A stretch of 64,000 bases of DNA from Bacillota bacterium (GCA_023439125.1 JAEXOU010000016.1:124001-188000); one strand, 5' to 3'. Positions 46,145-54,982 are shown, numbered from the stretch's first letter. Numbers and translations: made by a program. The notes: generated by a model not told the origin, from the letters alone.

Positions 46145-47118
46145 AGCATGAAAAGTTAATGACTGCTATTGGTAATATTGAAGATAAGTACATAGAGGAA
46201 GCAAAACGGGATGACGATAAAGTATTCTATGTTGTGAATAAGCCGAAATATAGTTTTACTAAAAGATTTATATTGACCTTATTGCCCTTAGCTGCTTGCT
46301 TTGTGGTTTGTTTTTTTGGAATGAAAGCTTATGCTGACGATTATATTCAGAAAAGCATAAATTCGTTTTATTTAAGATATCTGTCTCCGGAAGAAATGGC
46401 AGTTGCTGATTCTGTGGTAGCACAGAATGGAGTGGATGTATATTTTGAAGCACTAAGTTCAGATGATATGTATAAGCAATATTTTGCAATTAATAAACTT
46501 GTAGAATTCTATAATGATTCCAAGATCCGAAAAGAATCAATTGAGAAGATAACTCCTTTTCTAAATCACCAAGAGGACAAATTAGTAGATGCTGCTTCAT
46601 TTGCTCTTTCTGTACTCAATAAGACATTTGATGATCCTCGAATTATTCATATGGCTAATGGGATTATTTTATTTACTTTATTTAATGATTATTCAGATTA
46701 TGGTTCTTATAATGAAATATGGATGATAAAAAATGATGAGTTAAGCAAAGTTATGTCTTTTGATTATCCGAAGATGTATATCAATCAAATAATTCCATCA
46801 CCTGATGAAAGGTTTTTTGCAGTAACGACTTCTTCAAATAAAAGCAGTTACGTTATAGTTTGGGATCTAGTTAATGGAATGACTAGCCCTGAGCTAATTG
46901 ATAGTGCAAGGATTATGGTAGCAAAGGACTTGAATTATGTGTTTTGGCAACGATCAGATTATGAAAATTATAGTGGATTTAATTCTATTGAATGGGAAAA
47001 TAGTGACTGTTTAAAGTTTCATGCTTCCTTATCTTATAATGGCACTGAAATGGTAGAGCAAGCAGTTGTGAGATATTATGTGAATGAAAAGAGGATGGAG
47101 TATGAGGTTAATAAATAA
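46141..47118 (+). CDS. Membrane-anchored sigma-factor partner (putative anti-sigma), 325 aa
   Basis: About 40 cytoplasmic residues, one helix (FILTLLPLAACFVVCFFGM), then an extracellular part. The outer part first looks like helical repeats (FAINKLVEFYNDSKIRKESI), then a beta-propeller-like stretch (SPDERFFAVTT, SYVIVWDLVNG). Coupling to the ECF gene (ATGA) and the topology suggest an anti-sigma that senses an outside signal. No RsgI or zinc anti-sigma motif is obvious. Confidence 0.7.
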   Translation: MKHEKLMTAIGNIEDKYIEEAKRDDDKVFYVVNKPKYSFTKRFILTLLPLAACFVVCFFGMKAYADDYIQKSINSFYLRYLSPEEMAVADSVVAQNGVDVYFEALSSDDMYKQYFAINKLVEFYNDSKIRKESIEKITPFLNHQEDKLVDAASFALSVLNKTFDDPRIIHMANGIILFTLFNDYSDYGSYNEIWMIKNDELSKVMSFDYPKMYINQIIPSPDERFFAVTTSSNKSSYVIVWDLVNGMTSPELIDSARIMVAKDLNYVFWQRSDYENYSGFNSIEWENSDCLKFHASLSYNGTEMVEQAVVRYYVNEKRMEYEVNK

Positions 47119-47193
47119 ATCAGAAACATAAATATATAATTACGTATTACAGTACTCATAATGCTAATATGATGAAAAATGCGATAAGAAAAT

Positions 47194-47222
47194 TTGGAAA
47201 AAGAAAAAGAGATATGTATAAT
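47194..47222 (+). promoter_or_regulatory. Promoter of the toxin-like cassette, copy 1
   Basis: TTGGAA, exactly 17 bases, TATAAT. The same layout is found in copy 3 (63752-63780). Predicted start is at about 47228-47230, right at the left arm TCAAGCATGAG. Confidence 0.75.
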
Positions 47223-47229
47223 AAAAGAG

Positions 47230-47416
47230 TCAAGCATGAGATAAGTATGAAAAAACCTCGGGGAAATAAAACCTTGAGGAGGTGATTCAAATGACCGTTG
47301 TTGAAGTACTGACGTTGTTATTGTTAGTATTCAATATTTTATCTTATATAGAAGATAGAATCTCTCGCAAAAAGTAATATCACTATATAAAAGGGGAGGA
47401 CGGTGCTCATGCTTGA
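47230..47416 (+). ncRNA. Toxin-like mRNA unit with complementary ends, copy 1
   Basis: The left arm TCAAGCATGAG (47230-47240) and right arm CTCATGCTTGA (47406-47416) are exact complements at the 5' end and in the 3' part of the transcript. ACCTC (47255-47259) can pair with GAGGT (47279-47283) in the ribosome site. The conserved 3' block is GGGGAGGACG. Such long-range 5'-3' pairing is typical of type I toxin mRNAs. No antisense RNA could be placed confidently. A weak minus-strand match, TTGCGA-16-TATAAG, lies inside the ORF. Confidence 0.6.
47291..47377 (+). CDS. Type I toxin-like hydrophobic peptide, 28 aa
   Basis: The start is MTVVEVLTLLLLVFNILSYI, then EDRISRKK: one membrane helix with a charged C-terminal tail. 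The MT-V-E-x-L-T-L opening resembles the putative holin-like (Hol-Tox) and Fst/TxpA type I toxins. The ribosome site GAGGAGGTGATT is nearly a perfect 16S complement. Two damaged copies are at 54844 and 63850. Confidence 0.65.
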   Translation: MTVVEVLTLLLLVFNILSYIEDRISRKK

Positions 47417-47485
47417 TATATACTCTTAATTCAATTTTATCCCATAAATGCTGATTTATTCATAGATAAAAGTAAATGATAGTAA

Positions 47486-47543
47486 AAACTCTCCTTTAGA
47501 CATGATACGGTGAACCGTATCATAAGTAGGGGGGGATTTACTG
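47486..47543. repeat. rlmH-end repeat, site A (palindromic)
   Basis: AAAACTCTCC...ATGATACGGT-ga-ACCGTATCAT...GGGGGGGATTTACTG. The right half matches the sequence after rlmH. The left half is its inverted copy. Boundary of modules 1 and 2. Confidence 0.8.
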
Positions 47544-47590
47544 AAAAAGGATATAATAGACAAATCATGCAAGGATAATGTTTGAGATTA

Positions 47591-47632
47591 AGCCAATATA
47601 TCTAATATTGTGAGATATATTGGCTTATTTTA
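47591..47632 (+). terminator. Hairpin terminator after site A
   Basis: AGCCAATATATCT pairs with AGATATATTGGCT, followed by TATTTTATAT. The remaining bases up to the lipoprotein show only AT-rich sequence. Confidence 0.65.
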
Positions 47633-47864
47633 TATGATTTATTGGAAATGTGTATATATTTTTCTTACCGGATTAGATGCGGGTATATACTTCTATTGTC
47701 AAGATAATTGTTACATGGTAGAATATGGATAAAATATACAAGTCGAGAATAAGCTTCAAGTTGCAAAATAGTTAGAAAACAAAGTAAATAAATTATTTTT
47801 TTATAAAGAGACTGTTATTATGATGTAAATGTATAATTAACTACATTTGGAAAGGCTGTTGGTT

Positions 47865-50048
47865 ATGAAAAAATTCAATGTAATACTTATTTTATTCCTC
47901 TTTATACTATCAGGCTGTAAACAGGACAAGAAGATCAATGAACAAGAAATGATCATACCTGCTAAACAGGATGAGAATGTTCAACCTGCTGTAAATCAGG
48001 AAAATGAAGCAACACGGTCTGAAATGGATCTTAATTCCTGCGCAGGCCTGATCGGCATGACAAAACAAGAGGTTACAGGAAAGTTAGGAAACCAATATGA
48101 AGTACGATCGATGGGAAGGTCGAACTTAGATCAAGGGTACTATTATAACAAACTTGGAATTGCATTCTTCTTTAATGGAGATCAGCGATTACAATATATC
48201 GAATGTCAAGGGGGAGTACAATTCTTTGATAAAGAATTATCTGGTGATTTAAACTCAGTAAAAAAAGTAATTGAGAAATCAAAAACAGTTACTGAAGAGA
48301 CATTGGAATATTTGAGTGATGGTGGAGTAAGAGAGTGCTATCCTGAAAATAAAAATTGTGTTGAGCTTTCATATTTTGAATCCGACTATTTGGTAGTTTT
48401 AGTGTCTGCTGATGAGGCAGGAAGAGATTTTTCAATATACATATATAAACCAATTGGATTTCTGGATTCGGAGGAGATTGTAGATTTACTGGACTATGAT
48501 ACAGAACAGATTCAGAAACGATTTGGTATGGATTGTATTCAGAGCGGACCGTACGAGGAGCTGTTTCCAAGTTGGAATTATTATCAGGCACTTGGTCTTT
48601 ACTTTGGGACGAATTATGATTATATGGAAGAAAGAAACTATATTCAATTTGCACCATGGATTGAATTTGACGCTATACATGCAGGATTAAACTTTGAAGA
48701 AGTACAGCAAAAATTAGGAGATAGCCTGATTATCAAAGAATCACGATATATGATAGGATGTATAGTCTATACTATAGAATATCGAAAAGAAGATTACTTT
48801 CTGTCATTAGAATCCGATGATATCATAGGAAATGATTCGATGATGCAGATTGGAAAAATATCGCCAGGTTATCGTGATCGAATTAATCCGGAAGTGGAAT
48901 GGAACTTTCATGAGGATACTTTAGGTTTTGTGTATCGAGGGGAGGAATATTCTCTTAATCTGGAAGACGTAGGGTCTATAGTACCAATCTATGATAGTTG
49001 TGAATATGAACAGCTTCAGATATCGGAGGAGGCGTTAGGAGCAGGATGTTATTTGGGAGGCTATACTGGTTCCGTTGAAAGTTTTTATGTAGCCTTTGAC
49101 AGTAATGGTGAGTTGAACTTATATGTCAGAAGATATATGGACTCCAGTAATAAGGATGAGCCTTATAGTAAAGAACAGGTCATATCAACAGATTATAGAA
49201 TGGTACATTGTAAGGATAATGGCGAAATGCTATTAATCAATGCATCGGAAGATGAATTGCAGTGGATGAATGGGAGATTCCAAGATTTACAGATGTGCTT
49301 ATATATCAACAGTATTAGCAGCGATGATGTCATGGAGTCAAAAGCTTTAAAAAAAGAGGTTAAGTATGATTTTAACATGGATGGAGAAATTGATACATTA
49401 CAAGTAAGTTGTTCTTTTAATCAACACATTGAAAATAATAGTACTCAATACTATGATACCGTAGTGGAATTATCCATAGGAAACTCAACGAAAACTATCC
49501 AGTTAGATTATGGACAGTATGATTCTTTTATGGTTGGAATCTGTGATGTTGATTTGTCAGATGATTTTGTGGAAATATACACTACAGAGTTTTCAGATTG
49601 CTATGGAATTTCCTCATTATTTCGAATGAAGGGTGATGAACTGGAGAAAGCTGTGGACTTAGGATACAATAAAATTGTAGGAGTGTCGGGGGATGGAAAA
49701 GTTTATGTTTGGGATGGTTGTTATCGATATACGCAAGTAGGAGAAAGCTATGAAGATTTAGTACTATGGTATATTGATTATGAGTCAGGTAAGACCATTT
49801 CAACAAATCAGATCATCGGAAAGCAGTATTCTGTATCTTATCAGGATATCCTATTCCATGATCTTGAGGATGTCCCTTGTGGACCACCTGTAGAAGTTTC
49901 AATGAAATTAGAAGGAGCATTTTATGAACCTCTTGATGGAGAAATACTCACAATTATTGATAAGAATGACTCTTATCAGGCACTGAAGGTTCGTACGAAA
50001 GATGGCAAAGAAGGATGGATTGGTGGATATCATATGGTATGGAATTGA
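47865..50048 (+). CDS. Large lipoprotein with repeated BamE-like segments and SH3 end, 727 aa
   Basis: ATG 47865 follows GGAAAGG. The signal ends at lipobox LSGC (FLFILSGCKQD), so it is a membrane-anchored surface protein. Three similar segments occur: GMTKQEVTGKLG, DYDTEQIQKRFG and GLNFEEVQQKLG, each followed by a strand-rich YYYxxLGI-type stretch. They recall SmpA/BamE-like modules. Later comes an acidic DFNMDGEIDTLQ segment, and the last ~45 residues resemble a bacterial SH3 domain (VRTKDGKEGWIGG). Sole gene of module 2. Function unknown, possibly cell-wall binding. Confidence 0.75.
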   Translation: MKKFNVILILFLFILSGCKQDKKINEQEMIIPAKQDENVQPAVNQENEATRSEMDLNSCAGLIGMTKQEVTGKLGNQYEVRSMGRSNLDQGYYYNKLGIAFFFNGDQRLQYIECQGGVQFFDKELSGDLNSVKKVIEKSKTVTEETLEYLSDGGVRECYPENKNCVELSYFESDYLVVLVSADEAGRDFSIYIYKPIGFLDSEEIVDLLDYDTEQIQKRFGMDCIQSGPYEELFPSWNYYQALGLYFGTNYDYMEERNYIQFAPWIEFDAIHAGLNFEEVQQKLGDSLIIKESRYMIGCIVYTIEYRKEDYFLSLESDDIIGNDSMMQIGKISPGYRDRINPEVEWNFHEDTLGFVYRGEEYSLNLEDVGSIVPIYDSCEYEQLQISEEALGAGCYLGGYTGSVESFYVAFDSNGELNLYVRRYMDSSNKDEPYSKEQVISTDYRMVHCKDNGEMLLINASEDELQWMNGRFQDLQMCLYINSISSDDVMESKALKKEVKYDFNMDGEIDTLQVSCSFNQHIENNSTQYYDTVVELSIGNSTKTIQLDYGQYDSFMVGICDVDLSDDFVEIYTTEFSDCYGISSLFRMKGDELEKAVDLGYNKIVGVSGDGKVYVWDGCYRYTQVGESYEDLVLWYIDYESGKTISTNQIIGKQYSVSYQDILFHDLEDVPCGPPVEVSMKLEGAFYEPLDGEILTIIDKNDSYQALKVRTKDGKEGWIGGYHMVWN

Positions 50049-50160
50049 GTGGTAGCTATTCTTGTACATGCCTTATTATCAAGTGCTAGAGCAGAGTTGG
50101 ATTCCAAGAGGTTATGATATGGCTATTCATAGCAGATTTGTGATTTGTATAATATAGTAA

Positions 50161-50214
50161 GTCTCCCCTTTCAACATGATACGGTGAACCGTACCATAAA
50201 TAGGGGAGAGGTTT
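50161..50214. repeat. rlmH-end repeat, site B (palindromic)
   Basis: CTCCCCTTT...ATGATACGGT-ga-ACCGTACCAT-AAATAGGGGAGAGG. Boundary of modules 2 and 3. One substitution (GTACC) within the core. The bases from 50215 to 50384 show no gene. Confidence 0.75.
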
Positions 50215-50384
50215 TCGGCGTCACTTAGCGGTGAAGAAGGTAAAGACATTATGAATTACAATGGTCAAAGCCTTTTAAAGGATATGTTAAGGATCATATT
50301 GTAACTGTACGAAGGATTATACAAGATGAGGGGTCTTTACTTATCGTAGATAAGAAAAATAAATTTGTTTTATTGGAGGTGTGC

Positions 50385-51332
50385 ATGGGTAAGCATAGTA
50401 AAATTAAAATACTTACTTCTCTTCTTTGTATTATTATGTTATGTGGTTGTAAAGTTAAAGAAGGAAAAAATTCAGATGATGGTATTGAAGCCAAACCAAC
50501 GATAGAACAACCGACAGAAACAGTGACGAAAGTTTCAGAAAAGCAAAATACAGAGTCAGAAAAACAAAATATGGAATTACATAATCAAACACAAGAAGAT
50601 ATAAAAAGCATATATCTAGAAATGAAAGAACGTGGTATCACAAAGATCATGCGTAATGATAGTTCTACGTCTGATTTATTCTTATCTATGTGGAGAAACT
50701 TTCTAATTATTACTGGTATGGTGAGAATTATATGAATCGCTTTCATAACAGAGATAGTTTTTTGTTACTATGAGGAGTTAACGATATCATTTATAGATAA
50801 TGTTTATGTGTTGGGTGCAGATGACGTTGTTGGCGGAGAAGGATATTATGTAGAAGGATTTGAAATAAATAACATTGAAAACAGTATTGATATTATTGGA
50901 GACGGCGTATATTCTTCTAACAATGCAATGGTTATTGGACAACTTGAGTTTGGTAATTCTAATGAAGTCAAAATAGTTATGCTTGGTTTTAATAAGACAT
51001 ATATCCCAATGTATACTGATATGCGTAAGCGTATTAATAACGAATTGTTTCTAGGAAATTGGTACGATGACACGGGGATTTGTTATTCATTTGGATCTGA
51101 TTATAAGATAACTCATGATGGATTAGAAGAAATTTATGAACCATTTTGCTATAGTATTGGTGCTGATTTTAATTTTATTGAACTTCTTGATACAGATGGA
51201 GAAACTATTAATAAAGTGTATGGGTATACGATAACGGATGATACATTGAGCTTTTATGAAACAATGGAAGTAGACCATGATTCTGTTTTATGTCCTAAAC
51301 CTTTCTTGGTTTTGACTAGAAAAAGTAAATAG
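50385..51332 (+). pseudogene. Broken lipoprotein gene (two offsetting frameshifts)
   Basis: GGAGG precedes ATG 50385. The signal ends at IIMLCGCKVKEG. The first part reads to SDLFLS, then hits TGA at 50733. Between about 50690 and 50762 a shifted frame reads sensibly (VEKLSNYYWYGENYMNRFHN). After a T6 run near 50757 the original frame resumes (YYEELTISFIDNVYVLGADD) and ends in FLVLTRKSK. Two one-base changes that cancel each other explain this. Sequencing error is an alternative. Intact length would be about 315 residues. Only gene in module 3. Confidence 0.65.
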
Positions 51333-51628
51333 ATGTGACACATCTCCTTAAGGGGCTATGGAAAAGATAAATGATTGATTCAAAATGCTTATGATAATCT
51401 GGAGATGATAAGCAATAGTTAACTTTAATAGTTTAGAGGAAACATTAAATTTGAAGTGAATTTCTTATTAATTGATGAAGTTTCCGTTGAGGATATAAGA
51501 CATATAGGAGAGAACGATTCGAATTAGTTTTGTATTGGACAAAACGGTTCAGCAAGTCATTATATAACCAATATCCTAAACTGATAGAAAAATTTGATAA
51601 TAAAGGTATGGCTTTAGTTAGTAATTAT
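51333..51628 (+). other. Gap without an intact gene (end of module 3)
   Basis: AT-rich sequence with only short open stretches, one ending in RHIGENDSN at about 51530. It could be gene debris. No supported feature. Confidence 0.3.
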
Positions 51629-51690
51629 AAAACTCTCCTATCATCATGTTATGGGGAACCGTATCATAAGTAAGGGAGAGGTTTACTGAA
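51629..51690. repeat. rlmH-end repeat, site C (palindromic, attR-like)
   Basis: AACTCTCC...ATGTTATGGGGAACC then GTATCATAAGTAAGGGAGAG, identical to the rlmH site over those 20 bases, then GTTTACTGAAAAAGGATA. Last copy of the array. Confidence 0.8.
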
Positions 51691-51876
51691 AAAGGATAAA
51701 AACGATATTTATAGTTAGGCGATTATATGAAAAATGATATTGTATCTTGAATTTAGGGATTTGCTCAATTTAATTATGCTAGTTGTATCTCATATGTGAT
51801 CAAAAGATGGTATCGGATGTGTTACAGTATCAAATTGAGCAATAATTAAATAAGGAACTGGTAGAGTTTATGAGTG

Positions 51877-51912
51877 AAAGAGACGCTTCTTATAATGAGG
51901 TATCTCTTTTTT
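51877..51912 (+). terminator. Hairpin with T-run
   Basis: AAAGAGA pairs with TCTCTTTT across an AT-rich loop and is followed by Ts. No coding gene is directly upstream. The remaining gap to slyD shows nothing else. Confidence 0.5.
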
Positions 51913-52140
51913 AGTGTGCAAGATATAAGTATGATAGACTAATCTGGCTAGTAAGGTGCAAGTGGTGTGGATGAGGCTAACGATGAGAGGATGATTCCTC
52001 TTGATTAAAGTCTGTAAAAAATATTGATTTATTCTTGAAGTAATAGAAAAAAAGAGTAATTGATGAAATTCAGAAAATAATGTATTATTATTGCATTATG
52101 TTTGGCTTTCTTAGCATAGACATAGAAAGGAGATTTTGAA

Positions 52141-52566
52141 ATGAACAATGAAAACAAAACATGCAAAGTGCACTATACAGGTACATTCAATGATGGAACA
52201 AAGTTTGATTCCTCATACGACCGTGGAGAAACCCTAGAGTTCGTCTGTGGCACAGGCATGATGATTAAAGGGTTTGATGAAGCAGTGAAAACAATGGCGG
52301 TAGGAGAAATCAAGGATATTCACCTTATGCCGGAAGAAGCATACGGAATGCCAGATCCTGATAATATCCTCGTAATCGAGATCAATCAGCTACCAGGTTC
52401 GGAAAACCTTAATATAGGTGAGCAGGTTTATCTATCAGATCAGATGGGGCAGCCTTTTCCTGTAAAGGTTACAGCAAAGGATGAAACCACAATTACGTTT
52501 GATGCAAATCATGAGATGGCAGGAAAAGAACTTAACTTCAAGATTGAGTTAGTAGAAGTTATTTAG
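52141..52566 (+). CDS. SlyD-like FKBP peptidyl-prolyl isomerase, 141 aa
   Basis: The FKBP core (VHYTGTFNDGTKFDSSYDRG, in part, and GMMIKGFDEAVKTMAVGE) is interrupted by the insert-in-flap domain, then EAYGMPD and a FELVEVI-type end (KIELVEVI). The long His-rich metal tail of E. coli SlyD is absent. It folds proteins by proline isomerisation. AAAGGAG precedes the ATG. Confidence 0.9.
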   Translation: MNNENKTCKVHYTGTFNDGTKFDSSYDRGETLEFVCGTGMMIKGFDEAVKTMAVGEIKDIHLMPEEAYGMPDPDNILVIEINQLPGSENLNIGEQVYLSDQMGQPFPVKVTAKDETTITFDANHEMAGKELNFKIELVEVI

Positions 52567-52605
52567 AAAATCGCGACGAAGAATGTTTGGGAAATAAGTT
52601 GACCA

Positions 52606-52669
52606 GTTCAAGTCCCGTCGACTGCACGAACGGAATGGAGTTGTCAGTGAAAGCTGATAACTCCATTTT
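52606..52669 (+). other. tRNA-3'-end-like fragment followed by a terminator hairpin
   Basis: GTTCAAGTCCCGTCG resembles a T-arm and acceptor strand, but the 5' side of the stem does not pair and no anticodon arm is present. It is followed by TGGAGTTGTCAG/CTGATAACTCCA plus TTTTA. Could be a leftover of an integration site. Confidence 0.25.
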
Positions 52670-52866
52670 ACGTTATATCAGATATTAATATCCAGATGGA
52701 CTCAATTAGTTTTTCTTCAAATAAAAAAGATCATGTACATATGCTTTTGGATACAGCTCAACATAATAAATGGTATGGAAATGATGGATATTGGGTATTG
52801 TATATATCAAGCTTATGATGTGCTTTAAACAGTACTGACATAAATATAAATCAGGTGGTAACAAGT

Positions 52867-53508
52867 ATGGATTTCATTACAAAAATAAGACAAAGTTCGG
52901 AAACATTGCATGAAGCTACTGAGCATACAGGTATTATTAAAAAAATAGTAGAGGGGAATGCAAGTATAGAGGAATATGCAGAGTACCTATTTAATTTAAG
53001 TGCTATGTATAGAATCATTGAAGAAACCATTGAAGAAAATAAAAGCAATGAGGTTGTTAAAGAATTTGCTACGAAAGAATTATATCGTTTTCAACTAATC
53101 GAGCAAGACTTGGATTATTTTTCAAAGGAGAAAGTGAGACAATTTGAGTTATGTGCTTCTACGATGGCTATGGTTGCTAAAGTCAAAGAAATTGGAATAA
53201 GCAATCCAGAATTAATCATAGCATATGCGTATACACGATTTCTTGCAGATTTATTTGGCGGAAGAATGTTTGCAGAGTTATTACGTAATTCTTATAAAGT
53301 ACCTGCTGAAGGTTTAAATTACTATAAGTGTGACCAAATAAAAGACATTAGAACTTATGTTATGAACTATGCTATGAAAATCAATGCCTTGAACTTTACT
53401 GAAGAGATGCAAGAAAAACTGTTGAATGAAGTGAGAAATGCATATATTTATAATTTAGCAATATCGTGTGAATTAGATGTAAAAAGAACCAAATCCGATC
53501 ATAAATAA
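52867..53508 (+). CDS. Heme-oxygenase-like protein, 213 aa
   Basis: An all-helical protein matching biliverdin-producing heme oxygenases. The proximal His lies in SSETLHEATEHTG, the distal-helix glycines in RFLADLFGGRMFAELL (standard DLSGGQ), and length fits. ATG 52867 follows AGGTGG. True heme oxygenase needs oxygen, so in an anaerobe it may act under aeration, use another reductant, or bind heme. Confidence 0.72.
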   Translation: MDFITKIRQSSETLHEATEHTGIIKKIVEGNASIEEYAEYLFNLSAMYRIIEETIEENKSNEVVKEFATKELYRFQLIEQDLDYFSKEKVRQFELCASTMAMVAKVKEIGISNPELIIAYAYTRFLADLFGGRMFAELLRNSYKVPAEGLNYYKCDQIKDIRTYVMNYAMKINALNFTEEMQEKLLNEVRNAYIYNLAISCELDVKRTKSDHK

Positions 53509-53518
53509 TAATACTTCA

Positions 53519-53571
53519 GCCCCTATCAGATGTATCCTTCCTTCTATGGATAGCATCCAATAGGGGCTGTA
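53519..53571. terminator. Bidirectional hairpin between convergent genes
   Basis: CAGCCCCTATC pairs with the GATAGC-and-AATAGGGGCTG region, then T-rich sequence on both sides. Confidence 0.6.
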
Positions 53572-53595
53572 TTTAATTACTGTAAATTTGAGAAA

Positions 53596-54111
53596 TTAAC
53601 AGTTATCTTCTTCTGACCAACCAAATGCGAATCGAACATCGTTAAAGGAAGCTGAATTAAGATTATTAATACTAACACCAAGAGACTGCATCTGACCAAG
53701 AATAATCTGACCACCATCTACTACTAAAGTGGATTGTGGTGGTACGATTCGACTGAAAATTGGAACTCCATCCATAGGAGTTGGTAGGGTCGCAGTTAAA
53801 TATTCAATGTTTGCATTAGGAAACATAGGCGGGCAGATGGAAGTATTTGTAGCCATTACTAGTTTACTGATAGAGTAATGATGTAACATATGGCCAAGAG
53901 AAAACTCGGCTAATAAGCTGCAATCAGAAAGATTCGTGATTGTGATGGCATTTACATATACTAGACTGTGTGAACCATGAGGATTACATAAAGAGGCGAA
54001 TGCAGTGCCACTTTGTCCGTTTAGAATTGGTGTTTGACCAATAAAATATAATCCTTTTCTCGATTGGTACAATGGAAAATCGATGGATACTTCAAAGGGC
54101 AGATTGCTCAT
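53596..54111 (-). CDS. DUF6143-like protein, 171 aa
   Basis: A strand-rich protein beginning SNLPFEVSIDFPLYQSRKG, with many Asn, Ser and Pro residues and no signal peptide. I recall it as the DUF6143 group found in spore-forming Clostridia. A spore-surface role is plausible but not shown. Confidence 0.55.
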   Translation of the reverse strand: MSNLPFEVSIDFPLYQSRKGLYFIGQTPILNGQSGTAFASLCNPHGSHSLVYVNAITITNLSDCSLLAEFSLGHMLHHYSISKLVMATNTSICPPMFPNANIEYLTATLPTPMDGVPIFSRIVPPQSTLVVDGGQIILGQMQSLGVSINNLNSASFNDVRFAFGWSEEDNC

Positions 54112-54345
54112 AAAATCACCTACTAGTTTATATTAGAAGTTGGGGGCTTCTTAATACAAATCTATTCAGAAATCGATATTATGTGACAAAATTGCTTAGC
54201 AAAAGAATTAATTCATAGGATTCCAATAAAAGAAGTTTTAGATGCAGTAAAACACCCCAAATTGTTTAGGGGAGAATGTTTGTGGAAATTGCGATAAAGA
54301 TATGGTAGTATAGTTAAAAATTAGAATTTGGAGAGGTTACTAAAA

Positions 54346-54840
54346 ATGATGTATAGAAAATTATCTAAAAATGAAGCCGAAAGTTTTTGGGAGATGATGA
54401 ACCAATTAGACTATGAAACGAAGTATATGTTATATGAACCAGGAGAAAGAACAAAGAACATTGCAAGAGTTGAAGCGTTAATACAAAGTTCAGTAGAAAG
54501 AGAAGACTTTCTTCTTGTTGCTGAAGCAGACGATAGAATCGTGGGATATATATCAGCACAAAAAGGCGATTTTAATCGTACAGTCCATTCGGCGTATATT
54601 GTTGTTGGGATATTGAGGAATTATCGTGGAAAAGGAATTGGAACAGAATTTTTTAGACGCTTGGATGTTTGGGCAGAAGAAAAGAAGATTACACGTTTAG
54701 AACTAACCGTAATTTGTGAAAATGAGGTTGCTAAACACCTGTATGAAAAAAATGGATTTGAAATAGAAGGGATTAAAAGGAAGTCGGTTTTGGTTGACGG
54801 CAATTATCTAGATGAATTCTATATGGCTAAAATTAAATGA
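54346..54840 (+). CDS. GNAT N-acetyltransferase, 164 aa
   Basis: Acetyl-CoA site NYRGKGIGTEFFRRL and C-terminal NEVAKHLYEKNGFEIEGIKR are standard GNAT. ATG 54346 follows GGAGAGG. Its stop is directly fused to the truncated toxin-cassette copy 2, so the gene arrival likely cut that cassette. Substrate unknown. Confidence 0.85.
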   Translation: MMYRKLSKNEAESFWEMMNQLDYETKYMLYEPGERTKNIARVEALIQSSVEREDFLLVAEADDRIVGYISAQKGDFNRTVHSAYIVVGILRNYRGKGIGTEFFRRLDVWAEEKKITRLELTVICENEVAKHLYEKNGFEIEGIKRKSVLVDGNYLDEFYMAKIK

Positions 54841-54843
54841 TTT

Positions 54844-54982
54844 ACCGTCATTGAAGTACTAACACTACTATTGTTAGTATTTAATGTTCTGTCTTATATA
54901 GAAGATAGAATTCTCATAAAAAGTAATTCTTGATTAAGAAAGGGGAGGACGATTCTCATGCTTGATGATTTCTCATGCTTGA
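54844..54982 (+). pseudogene. Toxin-like cassette copy 2, 5'-truncated
   Basis: The coding remnant ACCGTCATTGAAGTACTAAC... reads VIEVLTLLLLVFNVLSYIEDR with no ATG and no ribosome site. The 3' part has GGGGAGGACG and two right arms (CTCATGCTTGA at 54955 and a second at 54972). Probably inactive. Confidence 0.7.

Noticed and set aside
51440..51535. Open stretch ending RHIGENDSN
   Set aside because: No start or ribosome site and too short. Possibly debris.
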